Shown here piece by piece: positions 43,785 through 54,388 of a DNA stretch of 64,000 nucleotides. The notes beneath the pieces were generated by a model. That model saw nothing but the letters and a program-made list of their open reading frames with translations. It did no database searches and was not told where the DNA came from. Position 1 is the stretch's first letter. Each line of letters starts with the position of its first letter. This DNA is from Sphingobacterium deserti (GTDB lineage: Bacteria; Bacteroidota; Bacteroidia; Sphingobacteriales; Sphingobacteriaceae): positions 62,001-126,000 of the forward strand of contig NZ_JJMU01000014.1 of the NCBI RefSeq assembly GCF_000757725.1, read 5' to 3'. A program made the position numbers and the translations under genes.

Positions 43785-44522
43785 TTAGATCAAGTAGAAG
43801 AAGGTGAATACGAATACCCAAACCAAATCCACAAAGTGCCAATACAAGCCAACTTTTTCGACCATTAAATATGTACCGCGGTTTTCGAATGTATTATTTA
43901 GTGTCATGCACAAAATAATGATATTCAAAAGGATGCCGACAGACACGTGGAAACCGTGGAAGCCCGTAATAGTGAAGAATAAATTAGAGAACTGTAAAGC
44001 AGCTGTGTAAGAAATTTCCTTGGTAAAGTAAGGAGCTAAAGCCTGTGCTACAGCATCGCCTTCCAGTCCCGTAGCTGGATTTCTTCCGAACCAAAATCCT
44101 TCGTGGTGCAAATGTGTCCATTCGATAGCTTGACAGCCGACGAAACAAATACCGCCTAAAATAGTCCATAGCATCCATTTGACAACTTCTTGCTTCTGAT
44201 TTCTATGTCCGGCATCCACTGCAAGCACCATCGTAACCGATGACATGATCAGGATGAAAGTCATAATACCTACGAAAACCAATGGTTGCCCGTGCTCAAC
44301 GATGCCTGGTACCGATTGGAAAATCTTATCGGCATCAATCCATGTAGGTTGCGCAAATTTTTGTGCGCCGTAATAGAGTAAGAATGCTGAAAATGTAAAA
44401 GCATCCGATACCAAGAAAAACCACATCATGATCTTTCCATACTCTAAGTTCCAAGGCGACTTACCACCGCTCCAAGGGCCGTCTTTTACCTTATCTAATT
44501 GCGATACAGTTGTTGTACTCAT
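43785..44522 (-). CDS. Cytochrome c oxidase subunit III (second subunit-III gene)
   Basis: A 245-residue heme-copper oxidase subunit III with about six to seven membrane segments. Typical segments are KIMMWFFLVSDAFTFSAFLLYYGA, QAIEWTHLHHEGFWFG, and TGFHGFHVSVGILLNIIILC followed by the C-terminal VGLYWHFVDLVWVFVFTFFYL. It lies nine bases after a second, shorter subunit-III-family gene. In Bacteroidota two such genes in tandem are common; they may supply different parts of subunit III or two isoforms. Subunit III lacks redox centres and stabilises proton entry and the CoxA core. Confidence 0.92.
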   Translation of the reverse strand: MSTTTVSQLDKVKDGPWSGGKSPWNLEYGKIMMWFFLVSDAFTFSAFLLYYGAQKFAQPTWIDADKIFQSVPGIVEHGQPLVFVGIMTFILIMSSVTMVLAVDAGHRNQKQEVVKWMLWTILGGICFVGCQAIEWTHLHHEGFWFGRNPATGLEGDAVAQALAPYFTKEISYTAALQFSNLFFTITGFHGFHVSVGILLNIIILCMTLNNTFENRGTYLMVEKVGLYWHFVDLVWVFVFTFFYLI

Positions 44523-44531
44523 TTTTTACTA

Positions 44532-45116
44532 TTATTGATTCAAAAGTAAGAAAACATAAATATAAATCCACAAAAGATCGAGAAAATGCCAAAATATAAT
44601 GGCTAAATTCATGCGGAATTGGTTGTCCGGAAAAGGGATCGGCTTAAGCGCTCCCAGATAGCAACGAACCAATACGATCAAGCCCGCAATAATATGTGCT
44701 AAGTGCAATCCTGTAAACACATAGATAAAGGATTGCGATGCATTATTATTCACAAAGTAAATACCGCGCTCAGCCAACACTGACCACGAATGTAATTGTA
44801 TAGCAAAGAACACAAGGCCCAAAACGATAGTTACCAACAACAGCATACGTTGCTTGCTCAATTGCTCGAGCTTTGCAGCACGAAAGGCTAAGTGCAATGT
44901 TAAGCTACTTACAAGTATCACAATCGTGCTGTAGGTAAAAGCAACAGGCAACAAGGTTTTAATACCCTTATCCACACCACTTGCAGTATAAACGATAAAT
45001 CCACTTGATAGTGCTGCAAACATCATAAACATACCAATCATACCAAGCCAAAGATTAAATTTCTTGGCTTTTCTGGATTGGAGTAATTCTTCCGTTTTGT
45101 ATTCTGTTGTATCCAT
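44532..45116 (-). CDS. Cytochrome c oxidase subunit III-like protein (first subunit-III gene)
   Basis: A 194-residue member of the same family with five membrane segments. The conserved pair is FIYVFTGLHLAHIIAGLIVLV (a subunit-III His helix) and the C-terminal NLAIIFWHFLDLLWIYIYVFLLL. The N-terminus is cytosolic and basic (LQSRKAKKFNLWLG). It is shorter than CoxC of proteobacteria and lacks the first helices, like CyoC. Its ATG overlaps the stop of the heme O synthase gene (TAATG), so translation is coupled. It lies within the long operon. Confidence 0.9.
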   Translation of the reverse strand: MDTTEYKTEELLQSRKAKKFNLWLGMIGMFMMFAALSSGFIVYTASGVDKGIKTLLPVAFTYSTIVILVSSLTLHLAFRAAKLEQLSKQRMLLLVTIVLGLVFFAIQLHSWSVLAERGIYFVNNNASQSFIYVFTGLHLAHIIAGLIVLVRCYLGALKPIPFPDNQFRMNLAIIFWHFLDLLWIYIYVFLLLNQ

Positions 45117-46024
45117 TATGAAAAAGGATTAAAATCAAATAATAAAACTAACTGCGTTAAGGGCAGATAAAAAAATGATGTGAACATCACCTTTTTTGCT
45201 GTCGCTTCCGTCTTTTGCATAGCATGCTGAAAACCATAATAGGTAAACAACAAACCGCCCAAGAGCGAAATCACTGTAAACACCCATCCGCCAAAACCGT
45301 AATAAAGCGGTAAGAAACCGACAGGGACCATCAACATAGCGGATATAAAAATCATCCATGCAGAAAGGCTATCCTTTTCTTTCGTTGGAAGAAGCCTGAA
45401 TCCAGCATTTCTATAATCTTCATCAGCAACCCAGGCAATTGCCCAAAAATGGGGAAACTGCCAAAAAAATTGGATTAAAAACAACACCCAAGGCGTGATG
45501 ACGATAGCTGCTTCACTCACGGCCGCATATTCAAAACCGAAACCTGCAGATTTAAAGGCAGCGTAATAACCGATTAATGGTGGTAATGCGCCGGGAAATG
45601 CTCCTACGAAAACAGCAATTGGTGACTTTTGCTTTAGCGGCGTGTACACAAAGGCATACAAAATAATGGAAAAAACAGACAACAGCCCTGCTAAAAAGTT
45701 CAAACGAACGAGTAGCAATGTGCCGAATATCCCCATAAACACGCTTAACACCAATGCCTGCCCGGTCGTCATCCGGCCTGTCGGCAACGGACGATCTGCG
45801 GTACGCTTCATGAGCTTATCCAGATCACGTTCGATAATCTCATTGAAGCCATTTGCTGATCCGGTTACCAAAAAACCGCCAATAGTTAGAATCAACCAAT
45901 TTAACCATATGATGTCGCCTTGCTGCTTAGCCCCTATCAAAAAAGAGATAGATGCAGAAAAGACGACGGTCAAAGTCAGCCTAAGCTTAATTAATTTATT
46001 GAAATCAGAAATGAACTCCTTCAT
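45116..46024 (-). CDS. ctaB: Protoheme IX farnesyltransferase (heme O synthase)
   Basis: A 302-residue UbiA-family prenyltransferase with about nine membrane segments that attaches a farnesyl chain to heme b to form heme o, precursor of heme a. The catalytic Asp-rich loop is NGFNEIIERDLDKLMKRTADRPLPTGRM (about residues 58-85); the second motif is VADEDYRNAGFRLLP (about 198-212). CtaA is encoded 68 bases upstream, so both steps of heme a synthesis are here beside the oxidase genes. Its stop overlaps the next start. The symbol cyoE is used for the same enzyme in some genomes. Confidence 0.94.
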   Translation of the reverse strand: MKEFISDFNKLIKLRLTLTVVFSASISFLIGAKQQGDIIWLNWLILTIGGFLVTGSANGFNEIIERDLDKLMKRTADRPLPTGRMTTGQALVLSVFMGIFGTLLLVRLNFLAGLLSVFSIILYAFVYTPLKQKSPIAVFVGAFPGALPPLIGYYAAFKSAGFGFEYAAVSEAAIVITPWVLFLIQFFWQFPHFWAIAWVADEDYRNAGFRLLPTKEKDSLSAWMIFISAMLMVPVGFLPLYYGFGGWVFTVISLLGGLLFTYYGFQHAMQKTEATAKKVMFTSFFYLPLTQLVLLFDFNPFS

Positions 46025-46092
46025 GAATACGTTATGCTAATACGTTGTTAAACCGTTAATAGGCGCCACAAATGTCCGCAACTTTGTACAAA

Positions 46093-47136
46093 CTATCGTT
46101 TTAATTTTGTCATTAATAGCATCAAATAATATTGTGCTCCGAAAAACAAACTGGCAACGACTAAATGGGTTGTTTGTGCAAACGCAGGGACGTTGAAACG
46201 TGCCAAGATTATTCCTGACATCATCTGGATCCCCACTAACACGATTACTATCCAAGCATACTTACTTTGCAATGTCAATGAACTAAACTTATTTTTTACT
46301 AGGAAAAACAGCAAAATACTTAATCCTAGCGATGTGTAAGCCAAAACACGGTGAATAAAATAAGGTTGGCCTAATTGGGCTACCCAATCTGCGCGCTCTA
46401 CACCCTGATCATTTAAATGATCGATAGTCTCGCGAACCTCCGTTCCGAACACAACCTGAACAACGGTTAGTGTCAACGCTAAAATGGCTAGCCATTTTAA
46501 AGGCCCTACGCTTTGTCCGCTTAAAATGGACTTATTTCGCGATGTGGTTGCCAGATAAAAGGTGTATATGCTAATGCCTACAATGAGTAATGCTAACAAC
46601 ATATGCACGGTAATGATCCAAGGCATAAGATTGGTAGAAACAACGATCGATCCCAACCAAGCCTGAACAACCACAACGAAAACGTTTAGAACGCTCCACC
46701 CTACTATGGATGGCTTAGTTTTTAAATAGGTAAAAGAAAAGACCGCAGAGAACAACAAGGCAAATCCGGCAGCAACACCAACCAATCGATTGATATATTC
46801 TGTCCAGGTTTTGGCCGCGTTAAATGACTCATGTTCTAGGATAGACTCGTCGTGACGAATCTTATCAGCCATATCCGGGTAACCAAAAAATTCGACGATC
46901 TTCGCAAATCGCTGGTTCTTTTTAGCACGCCCGTCTATATACTGCTGCTCGTAACCTTCAGGAAGTTGCGTAATGTCGGTTGGCGGTATCACACGATTAA
47001 AGCATTTTGGCCAATCCGGACAGCCCATTCCCGATCCGGTACTTCTGACGATCCCACCCGCAGCGATCACTAAAAACAAGACGATAATAGTAATTCTATT
47101 TGTCCTGATAAACCGTCTTTCTGCACGCGGATACAT
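46093..47136 (-). CDS. ctaA: Heme A synthase, COX15/CtaA family
   Basis: A 347-residue, eight-helix protein that oxidises the C8 methyl of heme o to form heme a. The family opening is visible (TIIVLFLVIAAGGIVRSTGSGMGCPDWPKCF, with the conserved CPDWPKC loop). The His ligands fall in helices at HESFNAAKTWTEYINRLVGVAAG, HMLLALLIVG, HRVLAYTSLG and THLVVASLFFG. The short N-terminal tail is cytosolic. It follows coxA by 54 bases, across a hairpin that includes the coxA stop codon. The form is of the COX15 type (longer first loop), typical of Bacteroidota. Confidence 0.94.
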   Translation of the reverse strand: MYPRAERRFIRTNRITIIVLFLVIAAGGIVRSTGSGMGCPDWPKCFNRVIPPTDITQLPEGYEQQYIDGRAKKNQRFAKIVEFFGYPDMADKIRHDESILEHESFNAAKTWTEYINRLVGVAAGFALLFSAVFSFTYLKTKPSIVGWSVLNVFVVVVQAWLGSIVVSTNLMPWIITVHMLLALLIVGISIYTFYLATTSRNKSILSGQSVGPLKWLAILALTLTVVQVVFGTEVRETIDHLNDQGVERADWVAQLGQPYFIHRVLAYTSLGLSILLFFLVKNKFSSLTLQSKYAWIVIVLVGIQMMSGIILARFNVPAFAQTTHLVVASLFFGAQYYLMLLMTKLKR

Positions 47137-47177
47137 GGAATCCTCTCTTTCTTCTACTTTACCTTATGTAAAAGAGA

Positions 47178-47195
47178 GGTAGGTAAAAACCTACC
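47178..47195 (-). terminator. Hairpin at the coxA stop codon, possible attenuator
   Basis: On the minus strand GGTAGGT-TTTT-ACCTACC is a perfect seven-pair stem followed by TCTCTTTTAC. Its 5' arm includes the coxA TAG stop codon (47193-47191). It may terminate part of the transcripts or protect the mRNA 3' end, giving more act-coxBA than ctaA mRNA. Seen in sequence; effect inferred. Confidence 0.5.
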
Positions 47196-49068
47196 CTTCT
47201 ATTATTTCTCTATTATTTGCTTTATTCCACTCGTTCTGAATGCGAATAGCTTCTTCATTACCTTCAAAATCATGTGGTAAGTTTGAGCTCATCGTCTCAG
47301 AGAAAGGAACATCCTGCGGGATGAAATCCGTATCATGACCAGGCTTACTGTAATCGTAAGGCCAACGGTATACTGTCGGGATTTCGCCAGGCCAGTTGCC
47401 GTGGATGTGCTCCACTGGTGTTGTCCACTCCAATGTATTTGCATTCCAAGGGTTTTGTGTCGCTTTTTTACCTCTCCAGATTGAGCTAAAGAAGTTCCAA
47501 AGGAAGGCTACCTGCGCTAAGCCGGCGATAATCGCTGCCCAAGTGATCAACATGTTTACAGAAACCCATTTCTCCATGAAAGGAAATGCAGTGAATGCAT
47601 AGTAACGACGAGGCACACCATCAATACCCATAAAGTGCATTGGGAAGAATACCAAATAGGCTCCGATAAATGTTAGCCAAAAATGTAGATATCCTAATTT
47701 AGTATCCATCATACGACCGAACATTTTAGGATACCAGTGGTAAACCCCACATAACATTCCGAAGATAGAGGCAGATCCCATTACTAAGTGAAAGTGGGCA
47801 ACAACGAAATACGTATCATGTAAATTGATGTCCAATGCTGCGTTACCTAAGTAAAGACCTGTTAAACCACCAGATACGAAGAACGATACCATACCAATAG
47901 CAAACATCATCGCTGGAGTGAAACGGATATTACCTCTCCATAGTGTCGCAATATAGTTGAATGCTTTTACCGCAGACGGCACCGCGATAATCAACGTAGT
48001 GATCATAAATACACCGCCCAAGAACGGGTTCATACCAGTTACGAACATGTGGTGACCCCAAACGATAAACGAAAGAACCGTAATACCTACTAGGGAATAA
48101 ACCATGGCGTGGTAACCGAAGATCGGTTTACGCGAGTTCGTTGAGATTACTTCTGAAGTAAGACCTAATGCAGGCATTACCACGATATATACCTCTGGGT
48201 GACCTAGGAACCAAAACAAATGCTGGAACAAGATCGGCGAACCGCCTTCGTTCGGAAGAATCTGTCCTTGAACAACCAAATCAGAAAGGTAGAATGATGT
48301 ACCAACAGACCGGTCAAAGAACAGAAGAACCACCGCAGAAACAAGAACCGGGAACGACAAAAGACCCACTATCGCTGTTAAGAAGAAAGCCCAAATGGTC
48401 AATGGCATTTTCCAAAGATCCATTCCTTTAGTGCGCATGTTTAACACTGTACTTACGTAGTTCACACCACCTAAAACCTGCGAAGCGATGAACAAGGTCA
48501 TACTCACTAGCCAAAGCGTCATTCCTAATCCAGATCCTGGAATAGAGGTAGGCACGGCGGATAGCGGCGGATAGATCGTCCAACCTGCTGCTGCTGGTCC
48601 ACTTTCCACAAAGAAAGAGGCAACCATAATCACACAGGCAACGAAGAAAAACCAATACGATAACATATTCATCAACGGAGATGCCATATCTCGTGCACCG
48701 AGTTGATAAGGAATTAATAAGTTACTGAATGTACCTGATAGACCAGCCGTCAATACGAAGAAAACCATCATCGTACCGTGGATAGTCACCAAGGATAAGA
48801 AAAATTCGGGCTTCATTCGTCCACCCTCAGCCCATTTACCTAAAAAGACTTCTAAGATTGGGAAATCTTTTTCCGGCCATGCTAACTGGATACGGAATAA
48901 AATTGAAAGCACCATAGCGAAAACCGCCATCACGATACCGGTAATCAAAAACTGCTTCGCGATCATCTTATGATCTTGACTAAATATGTATTTAGTTAAG
49001 AAGGTTTCATGATGATGATCATGTGCATCATGATGAGCTGCGCCGTGCGATATAACTGTACTTGACAT
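47191..49068 (-). CDS. ctaD: Cytochrome c oxidase subunit I
   Basis: A 625-residue heme-copper oxidase core subunit with twelve or more membrane segments. The heme a/a3 and CuB ligands are visible: HGTMMVFFVLTAGL, WFLGHPEVYIVVMPALGL (His cross-linked to Tyr), WGHHMFVTGMNPFLGG (paired His), and DTYFVVAHFHLVMGSA. The His-Pro-Glu-Val-Tyr motif is that of A-type oxidases. The N-terminus is His-rich (SHGAAHHDAHDHHHE). It reduces O2 to water and pumps protons, receiving electrons from CoxB. The gene starts 26 bases after coxB and follows the ActF gene and coxB in the standard Bacteroidota order. Confidence 0.97.
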   Translation of the reverse strand: MSSTVISHGAAHHDAHDHHHETFLTKYIFSQDHKMIAKQFLITGIVMAVFAMVLSILFRIQLAWPEKDFPILEVFLGKWAEGGRMKPEFFLSLVTIHGTMMVFFVLTAGLSGTFSNLLIPYQLGARDMASPLMNMLSYWFFFVACVIMVASFFVESGPAAAGWTIYPPLSAVPTSIPGSGLGMTLWLVSMTLFIASQVLGGVNYVSTVLNMRTKGMDLWKMPLTIWAFFLTAIVGLLSFPVLVSAVVLLFFDRSVGTSFYLSDLVVQGQILPNEGGSPILFQHLFWFLGHPEVYIVVMPALGLTSEVISTNSRKPIFGYHAMVYSLVGITVLSFIVWGHHMFVTGMNPFLGGVFMITTLIIAVPSAVKAFNYIATLWRGNIRFTPAMMFAIGMVSFFVSGGLTGLYLGNAALDINLHDTYFVVAHFHLVMGSASIFGMLCGVYHWYPKMFGRMMDTKLGYLHFWLTFIGAYLVFFPMHFMGIDGVPRRYYAFTAFPFMEKWVSVNMLITWAAIIAGLAQVAFLWNFFSSIWRGKKATQNPWNANTLEWTTPVEHIHGNWPGEIPTVYRWPYDYSKPGHDTDFIPQDVPFSETMSSNLPHDFEGNEEAIRIQNEWNKANNREIIEG

Positions 49069-49094
49069 ATTCTTTTAATAATTTCTTATTTCAA

Positions 49095-50414
49095 TTAATT
49101 TAGTGAAGCTGTAGCAAGTTCTTTCGAATCTTTCGAATCTACCGCTGTAAACTCTTTCTGCAAATCTTCAGTAAAATATTTGTTTTGCGTACTTAACCAC
49201 TCTCTATACTCGTCTTCTGTTACAACAACCACTTTCTTCTGCATGTTAAAGTGTCCCGAGCCACAGATTTTGTTACATAACATTACATAATCATATTTTG
49301 GATCGTTCATACGCTCACGCATCTCCTCTGTAGTAACAGTCGGCGTAAATTGGAAGTAGTTTGTCATACCTGGTACAGCGTTAATTTGCACACGGAAGTC
49401 AGGAATGTAAAACGAGTGAATAATATCTTTGGAAATAATATGAAAGCGTACAGACTTATTCACGGGAAGAACGATATCTGATGCTTGAATATCATCCCAC
49501 GCGCTTTTGTCGTTGAAATCTATACCGTAAGAGTTGGTCGGTGTAGTCATCTTATAGTTACGCTTTCCAATCACGCCATCAGCGCCAGGGTAACGCACTT
49601 GCCACTGAAACTGCTCACCCAAAACTTCCACTTGCAAAGCCGATTTCTGTAAATCTTCAGGAACGTTAGTGATGGATCTCCACGTAAAGAAACCGAACAA
49701 TACCAATACCGTTAATACAATAGCCGGAACGATAGTCCAGATTTTCTCTATAGTATCGTTATGCGGGTAGTAGTAAGCTTTAGTCTTGGCACGCATCCGG
49801 TAGATATAGGGAAACGTCAGCAACAGAAGATGAACAAGCACCAACACGAAGGTGATAATTACCGTTGTTACGATAAACATGGTATCGATTTTCTGTCCAT
49901 GCTCGGTCACAGCGTCACGCCATGCCCAACTACCCCATACAGCATAACCGTAATAAGTGAAGGCCAAAAACGCTACTAAAAAGACAATAAATAAAACGCC
50001 TTGAAACGTATTATTAGCAAACGGATTGTACTTTCCGTTCATTTTCTTTGTCAATTCATAAATTGACAATACTTTTCCGATTACAGCAACAATAGTACAT
50101 ACGATCAAAAACAAAAGTATGTAGTAGGTCATGTTTTTGTAAACCTGCGGATCAATCTGTTTCTCTGGCTCTGGTGCTGCAGTAGCTGTAGCAGCGGTAG
50201 CGCCTGCCGCAGAAACTGTAGAAACCGAATCTGTCGCTGCTGGTGCAGCAGCAGCCGTGTCTGCAGCAGCAGAAGTATCAGCAGCCATTGAAGCTGTTGT
50301 ATCTTGCGCTGTTGAATCTTGCTGAAGGGCAAAACTAGGTGTAGAAAACAATAATCCTACGGCTAGTAAGCATCCCAACGCGGCTTTGAATCTGTTATTA
50401 ATTTTGAATTTCAT
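49095..50414 (-). CDS. ctaC: Cytochrome c oxidase subunit II (CuA)
   Basis: A 439-residue subunit II with a signal-like N-terminus (about 1-29). It is unusual in having an Ala/Thr/Ser-rich stretch (about 31-85) and four membrane segments (about 95-250) before the cupredoxin domain; the extra helices are common in Bacteroidota. The CuA site is complete: HSFYIPDFRVQINAVPGM with the first His, and YVMLCNKICGSGHFNMQ with two Cys, a His and a Met. There is no fused cytochrome c domain. Electrons should come from the ActA/ActE cytochromes of the linked complex. Confidence 0.95.
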   Translation of the reverse strand: MKFKINNRFKAALGCLLAVGLLFSTPSFALQQDSTAQDTTASMAADTSAAADTAAAAPAATDSVSTVSAAGATAATATAAPEPEKQIDPQVYKNMTYYILLFLIVCTIVAVIGKVLSIYELTKKMNGKYNPFANNTFQGVLFIVFLVAFLAFTYYGYAVWGSWAWRDAVTEHGQKIDTMFIVTTVIITFVLVLVHLLLLTFPYIYRMRAKTKAYYYPHNDTIEKIWTIVPAIVLTVLVLFGFFTWRSITNVPEDLQKSALQVEVLGEQFQWQVRYPGADGVIGKRNYKMTTPTNSYGIDFNDKSAWDDIQASDIVLPVNKSVRFHIISKDIIHSFYIPDFRVQINAVPGMTNYFQFTPTVTTEEMRERMNDPKYDYVMLCNKICGSGHFNMQKKVVVVTEDEYREWLSTQNKYFTEDLQKEFTAVDSKDSKELATASLN

Positions 50415-50460
50415 TTCTTATTAAGACGTTTAAACGTTTTATGCTATGATTAGAAACTAA

Positions 50461-51696
50461 CTATATTTGATGATTTAAACTCTCATCCATAAATGGATGG
50501 TTCTTCGGAGCCAATGGATGTTTACTCAGTTTGCTCATCACTAGAAAAGTAAATAAACCGACAAAGCCAATAGCTGTTCCAATCTCGATAAAGCCAAATC
50601 CGCGATGCGACTCTACAGTACCCGGCATAATCATAATATAATAATCCAACCAGTGACCGCATAAAAGCAAAATCGCTACAAATAACATCATACCGTTTTT
50701 ACGTTTAGCATCACGGTCAACCAATAGCAATAATGGCGCTACAAAGTTAATGATAATGCTTAACCAAAACCATGGCTTGTATTCAGGCTCCCATCTTTTG
50801 TAGAAGTAAACCGTTTCCTCTGGAATATTTGAATACCATATCAACATGAACTGCGCGAACCAAACGTATGTCCAGAAAATGGAGAATCCAAACATCAATT
50901 TACCCAAATCATGCAAGTGGTTTTCATTAACCCAAGCCAAGTAACCAGCTTTCTTTACCAGAATCACGATAACAACGATCGCTGCAATACCGCTCACCCA
51001 CATCGCTGCGAAGTTGTACCAACCGAACATCGTTGAGAACCAATGCGCTTCCAATGACATGATCGTATCGAACGACCAAATTGGTGTCGTGAAGCCGAAG
51101 ATCACTAAGAAGATGGCAGAAAGTTTAAAGCTTCTTTTGTACGAATTCAGGCCGCCCTCTAAATCTTCCTTGTATGATAATTTAGTAAGGACAAAAGCGA
51201 AAATGCTATACGAACCCATGAAGATAATTTGACGGATCAAAAAACCAGGGACATTTAAAAATGCAGACTTGCCTGCAACAAGTTTATCATAGGCTGGGCT
51301 GTTTGGATCTGTTAGTCCATCAGCATTCCAATGATGATATAAATTATGTGATGTTAAACCTAGGCCAACGATAATCAATAGGATGATAGAAGCTATAGGT
51401 AAAACACCAGCCATAGCCTGTGGAATACGCAGTAAACCTGCTGACCAACCTGACTGTGTAACCATTTGAAGGGCGACGAAAAATGCCCCGGCAGCACATA
51501 CACAAGTGAAATAATAACCCATCAATAATAGGTTTGCGTAAGTACGTTCAACCATAATATGGTCACTTGATATTAGGCCCATAACAATGGCTATAATACC
51601 TACGGCAATACCAACTAGACTGAGTATCTTGGCGATACCAGCAAATTGGAATTTTTCGCTGAAATTATAATCGTGATGATGATTGTGAGTTCCCAT
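50461..51696 (-). CDS. actF: Alternative Complex III subunit ActF
   Basis: A 411-residue polytopic membrane protein with about ten segments, one of two NrfD-like membrane subunits of Alternative Complex III (quinol:electron-acceptor oxidoreductase). The N-terminus is His-rich (GTHNHHHDYNF). ActF is shorter than ActC and lacks a proven quinol site; it supports the membrane arm and may take part in proton movement. Family-typical segments include YYFTCVCAAGAFFVALQMVTQSGWSAGLLRIPQA and PEYKPWFWLSIIINFVAPLLLLVDRDAKR. The order ActE-ActF-coxB-coxA indicates direct linkage to the oxidase. Confidence 0.9.
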   Translation of the reverse strand: MGTHNHHHDYNFSEKFQFAGIAKILSLVGIAVGIIAIVMGLISSDHIMVERTYANLLLMGYYFTCVCAAGAFFVALQMVTQSGWSAGLLRIPQAMAGVLPIASIILLIIVGLGLTSHNLYHHWNADGLTDPNSPAYDKLVAGKSAFLNVPGFLIRQIIFMGSYSIFAFVLTKLSYKEDLEGGLNSYKRSFKLSAIFLVIFGFTTPIWSFDTIMSLEAHWFSTMFGWYNFAAMWVSGIAAIVVIVILVKKAGYLAWVNENHLHDLGKLMFGFSIFWTYVWFAQFMLIWYSNIPEETVYFYKRWEPEYKPWFWLSIIINFVAPLLLLVDRDAKRKNGMMLFVAILLLCGHWLDYYIMIMPGTVESHRGFGFIEIGTAIGFVGLFTFLVMSKLSKHPLAPKNHPFMDESLNHQI

Positions 51697-51715
51697 TTAC
51701 TATATTGATGTTAGA

Positions 51716-52345
51716 TTATTTTTTTTGTAATTCGTGTACATACATGACCACCTGCCAACGCTCTTCTGGCGATAATTGGGAGGCGTGAGACCCCATCGAG
51801 TTATGACCGTAGTAAATCGTGTGATAGATTTTACCGTCGCTCAATTCGCTCATCGCACCACCTCTTGAAGACGATGCTGCATCTGACTTCTGATAAGATG
51901 GTGGCGGCGGGAATGTCTCCAACGCACGTGTGCCTCTAGAATCAGTAACTGATCTTTCTTTTGTAATAGGACCATCGCCCTTACCTTCCGGACCGTGACA
52001 AACCGCACAGTACGTATGGAACAAAGCATCACCTTTCGCAAGGTTCTCTTGAGTCACTGCAAGTGGGCTAGTAAGCTCTCTTCCGGCACGCTCATATTCC
52101 TCTAGAGAATTAGCAAATTCAAAACGCTCGAAGCCTATTGGATTTGTGCCTGCTGGTGGTAACTGTGCCGTAATCTTGTTCTTAAAGTTTTCGTTTGGCT
52201 GATCCGGATTGAACGCAATCGGATCATACATATTTCTGGAGAATTCCCATCCGGTACTACGTGTCTTTCCATCGCCGCAGCTGGAAACTACTGCAGCCAA
52301 AGCAAATGCAGCACATACAGATCCAAGAAAATTCTTCTTATTCAT
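51716..52345 (-). CDS. actE: Alternative Complex III monoheme cytochrome c subunit ActE
   Basis: From the ATG at 52345 the protein has 209 residues and is a lipoprotein: the signal NKKNFLGSVCAAFALAAVVSSC ends in Cys. The frame is open to 52393 with further ATGs at 52366 and 52354, but these fall inside actD; the 52345 ATG (ATGAATAA) overlaps the actD stop, so coupled translation is likely. One heme site, YCAVCHG, lies near residue 122 with the distal Met in GHNSMGSHA. ActE carries electrons out of the complex toward the oxidase. Confidence 0.88.
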   Translation of the reverse strand: MNKKNFLGSVCAAFALAAVVSSCGDGKTRSTGWEFSRNMYDPIAFNPDQPNENFKNKITAQLPPAGTNPIGFERFEFANSLEEYERAGRELTSPLAVTQENLAKGDALFHTYCAVCHGPEGKGDGPITKERSVTDSRGTRALETFPPPPSYQKSDAASSSRGGAMSELSDGKIYHTIYYGHNSMGSHASQLSPEERWQVVMYVHELQKK

Positions 52346-52874
52346 AGCTAACATATTTTCTTTCATTGTATTTAACCTCAACCGCGCCAGCATCTGTCAA
52401 TAATGATTCAACCAAAGCGTGATCTGTATTTTCATGAGCATCAACCGCAATAATAAAACGATCGTCCGACGCTCTCAAGTCCATTACACGAGGAGTACGG
52501 CCTGGGAACAAGTGGTTGCGAAAAAAGAACGTTGCCACCATACCAAGTGCACACAATAAAATTGTCACCTCAAAAGTTACCGGAACAAAGTTTGGCAAAG
52601 GCAAGGAAGGCTTCCCCCCTACGTTCATCGGCCAATCATGCGCCATCGTATAATATAACAAGCTAAAACCTAGACAGGTTCCCAAGGCACCGAAAACAAA
52701 TGCTGCAATGGGTAAGCGAGATGGTTTTACACCCAATTTAGCTTCTATTCCGTGAATAGGCATTGGCGTGAAACAATCATATATGCTGATATTGTTTGCT
52801 TGCAATTTCTCAATCCCGTGCATCATATCATCAGGATCAGCAAAACTACCTAATATATATTTTGTATTGCTCAT
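52338..52874 (-). CDS. actD: Alternative Complex III subunit ActD (DUF3341)
   Basis: A 178-residue DUF3341 protein. The soluble N-terminal part (about 1-55, GSFADPDDMMHGIEKLQANNI) is followed by two membrane segments (about 58-80 and 100-122) and a short soluble C-terminus (ALVESLLTDAGAVEVKYNERKYVSYE). In solved Alternative Complex III structures ActD is a two-helix peripheral membrane subunit with no cofactor. It starts five bases after ActC, and its last codons overlap the ActE start. Confidence 0.9.
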   Translation of the reverse strand: MSNTKYILGSFADPDDMMHGIEKLQANNISIYDCFTPMPIHGIEAKLGVKPSRLPIAAFVFGALGTCLGFSLLYYTMAHDWPMNVGGKPSLPLPNFVPVTFEVTILLCALGMVATFFFRNHLFPGRTPRVMDLRASDDRFIIAVDAHENTDHALVESLLTDAGAVEVKYNERKYVSYE

Positions 52875-52879
52875 TGCTA

Positions 52880-54361
<1,482 letters not shown>

Positions 54362-54388
54362 AATTGCTTTATTTCAGATTAAATAAAA

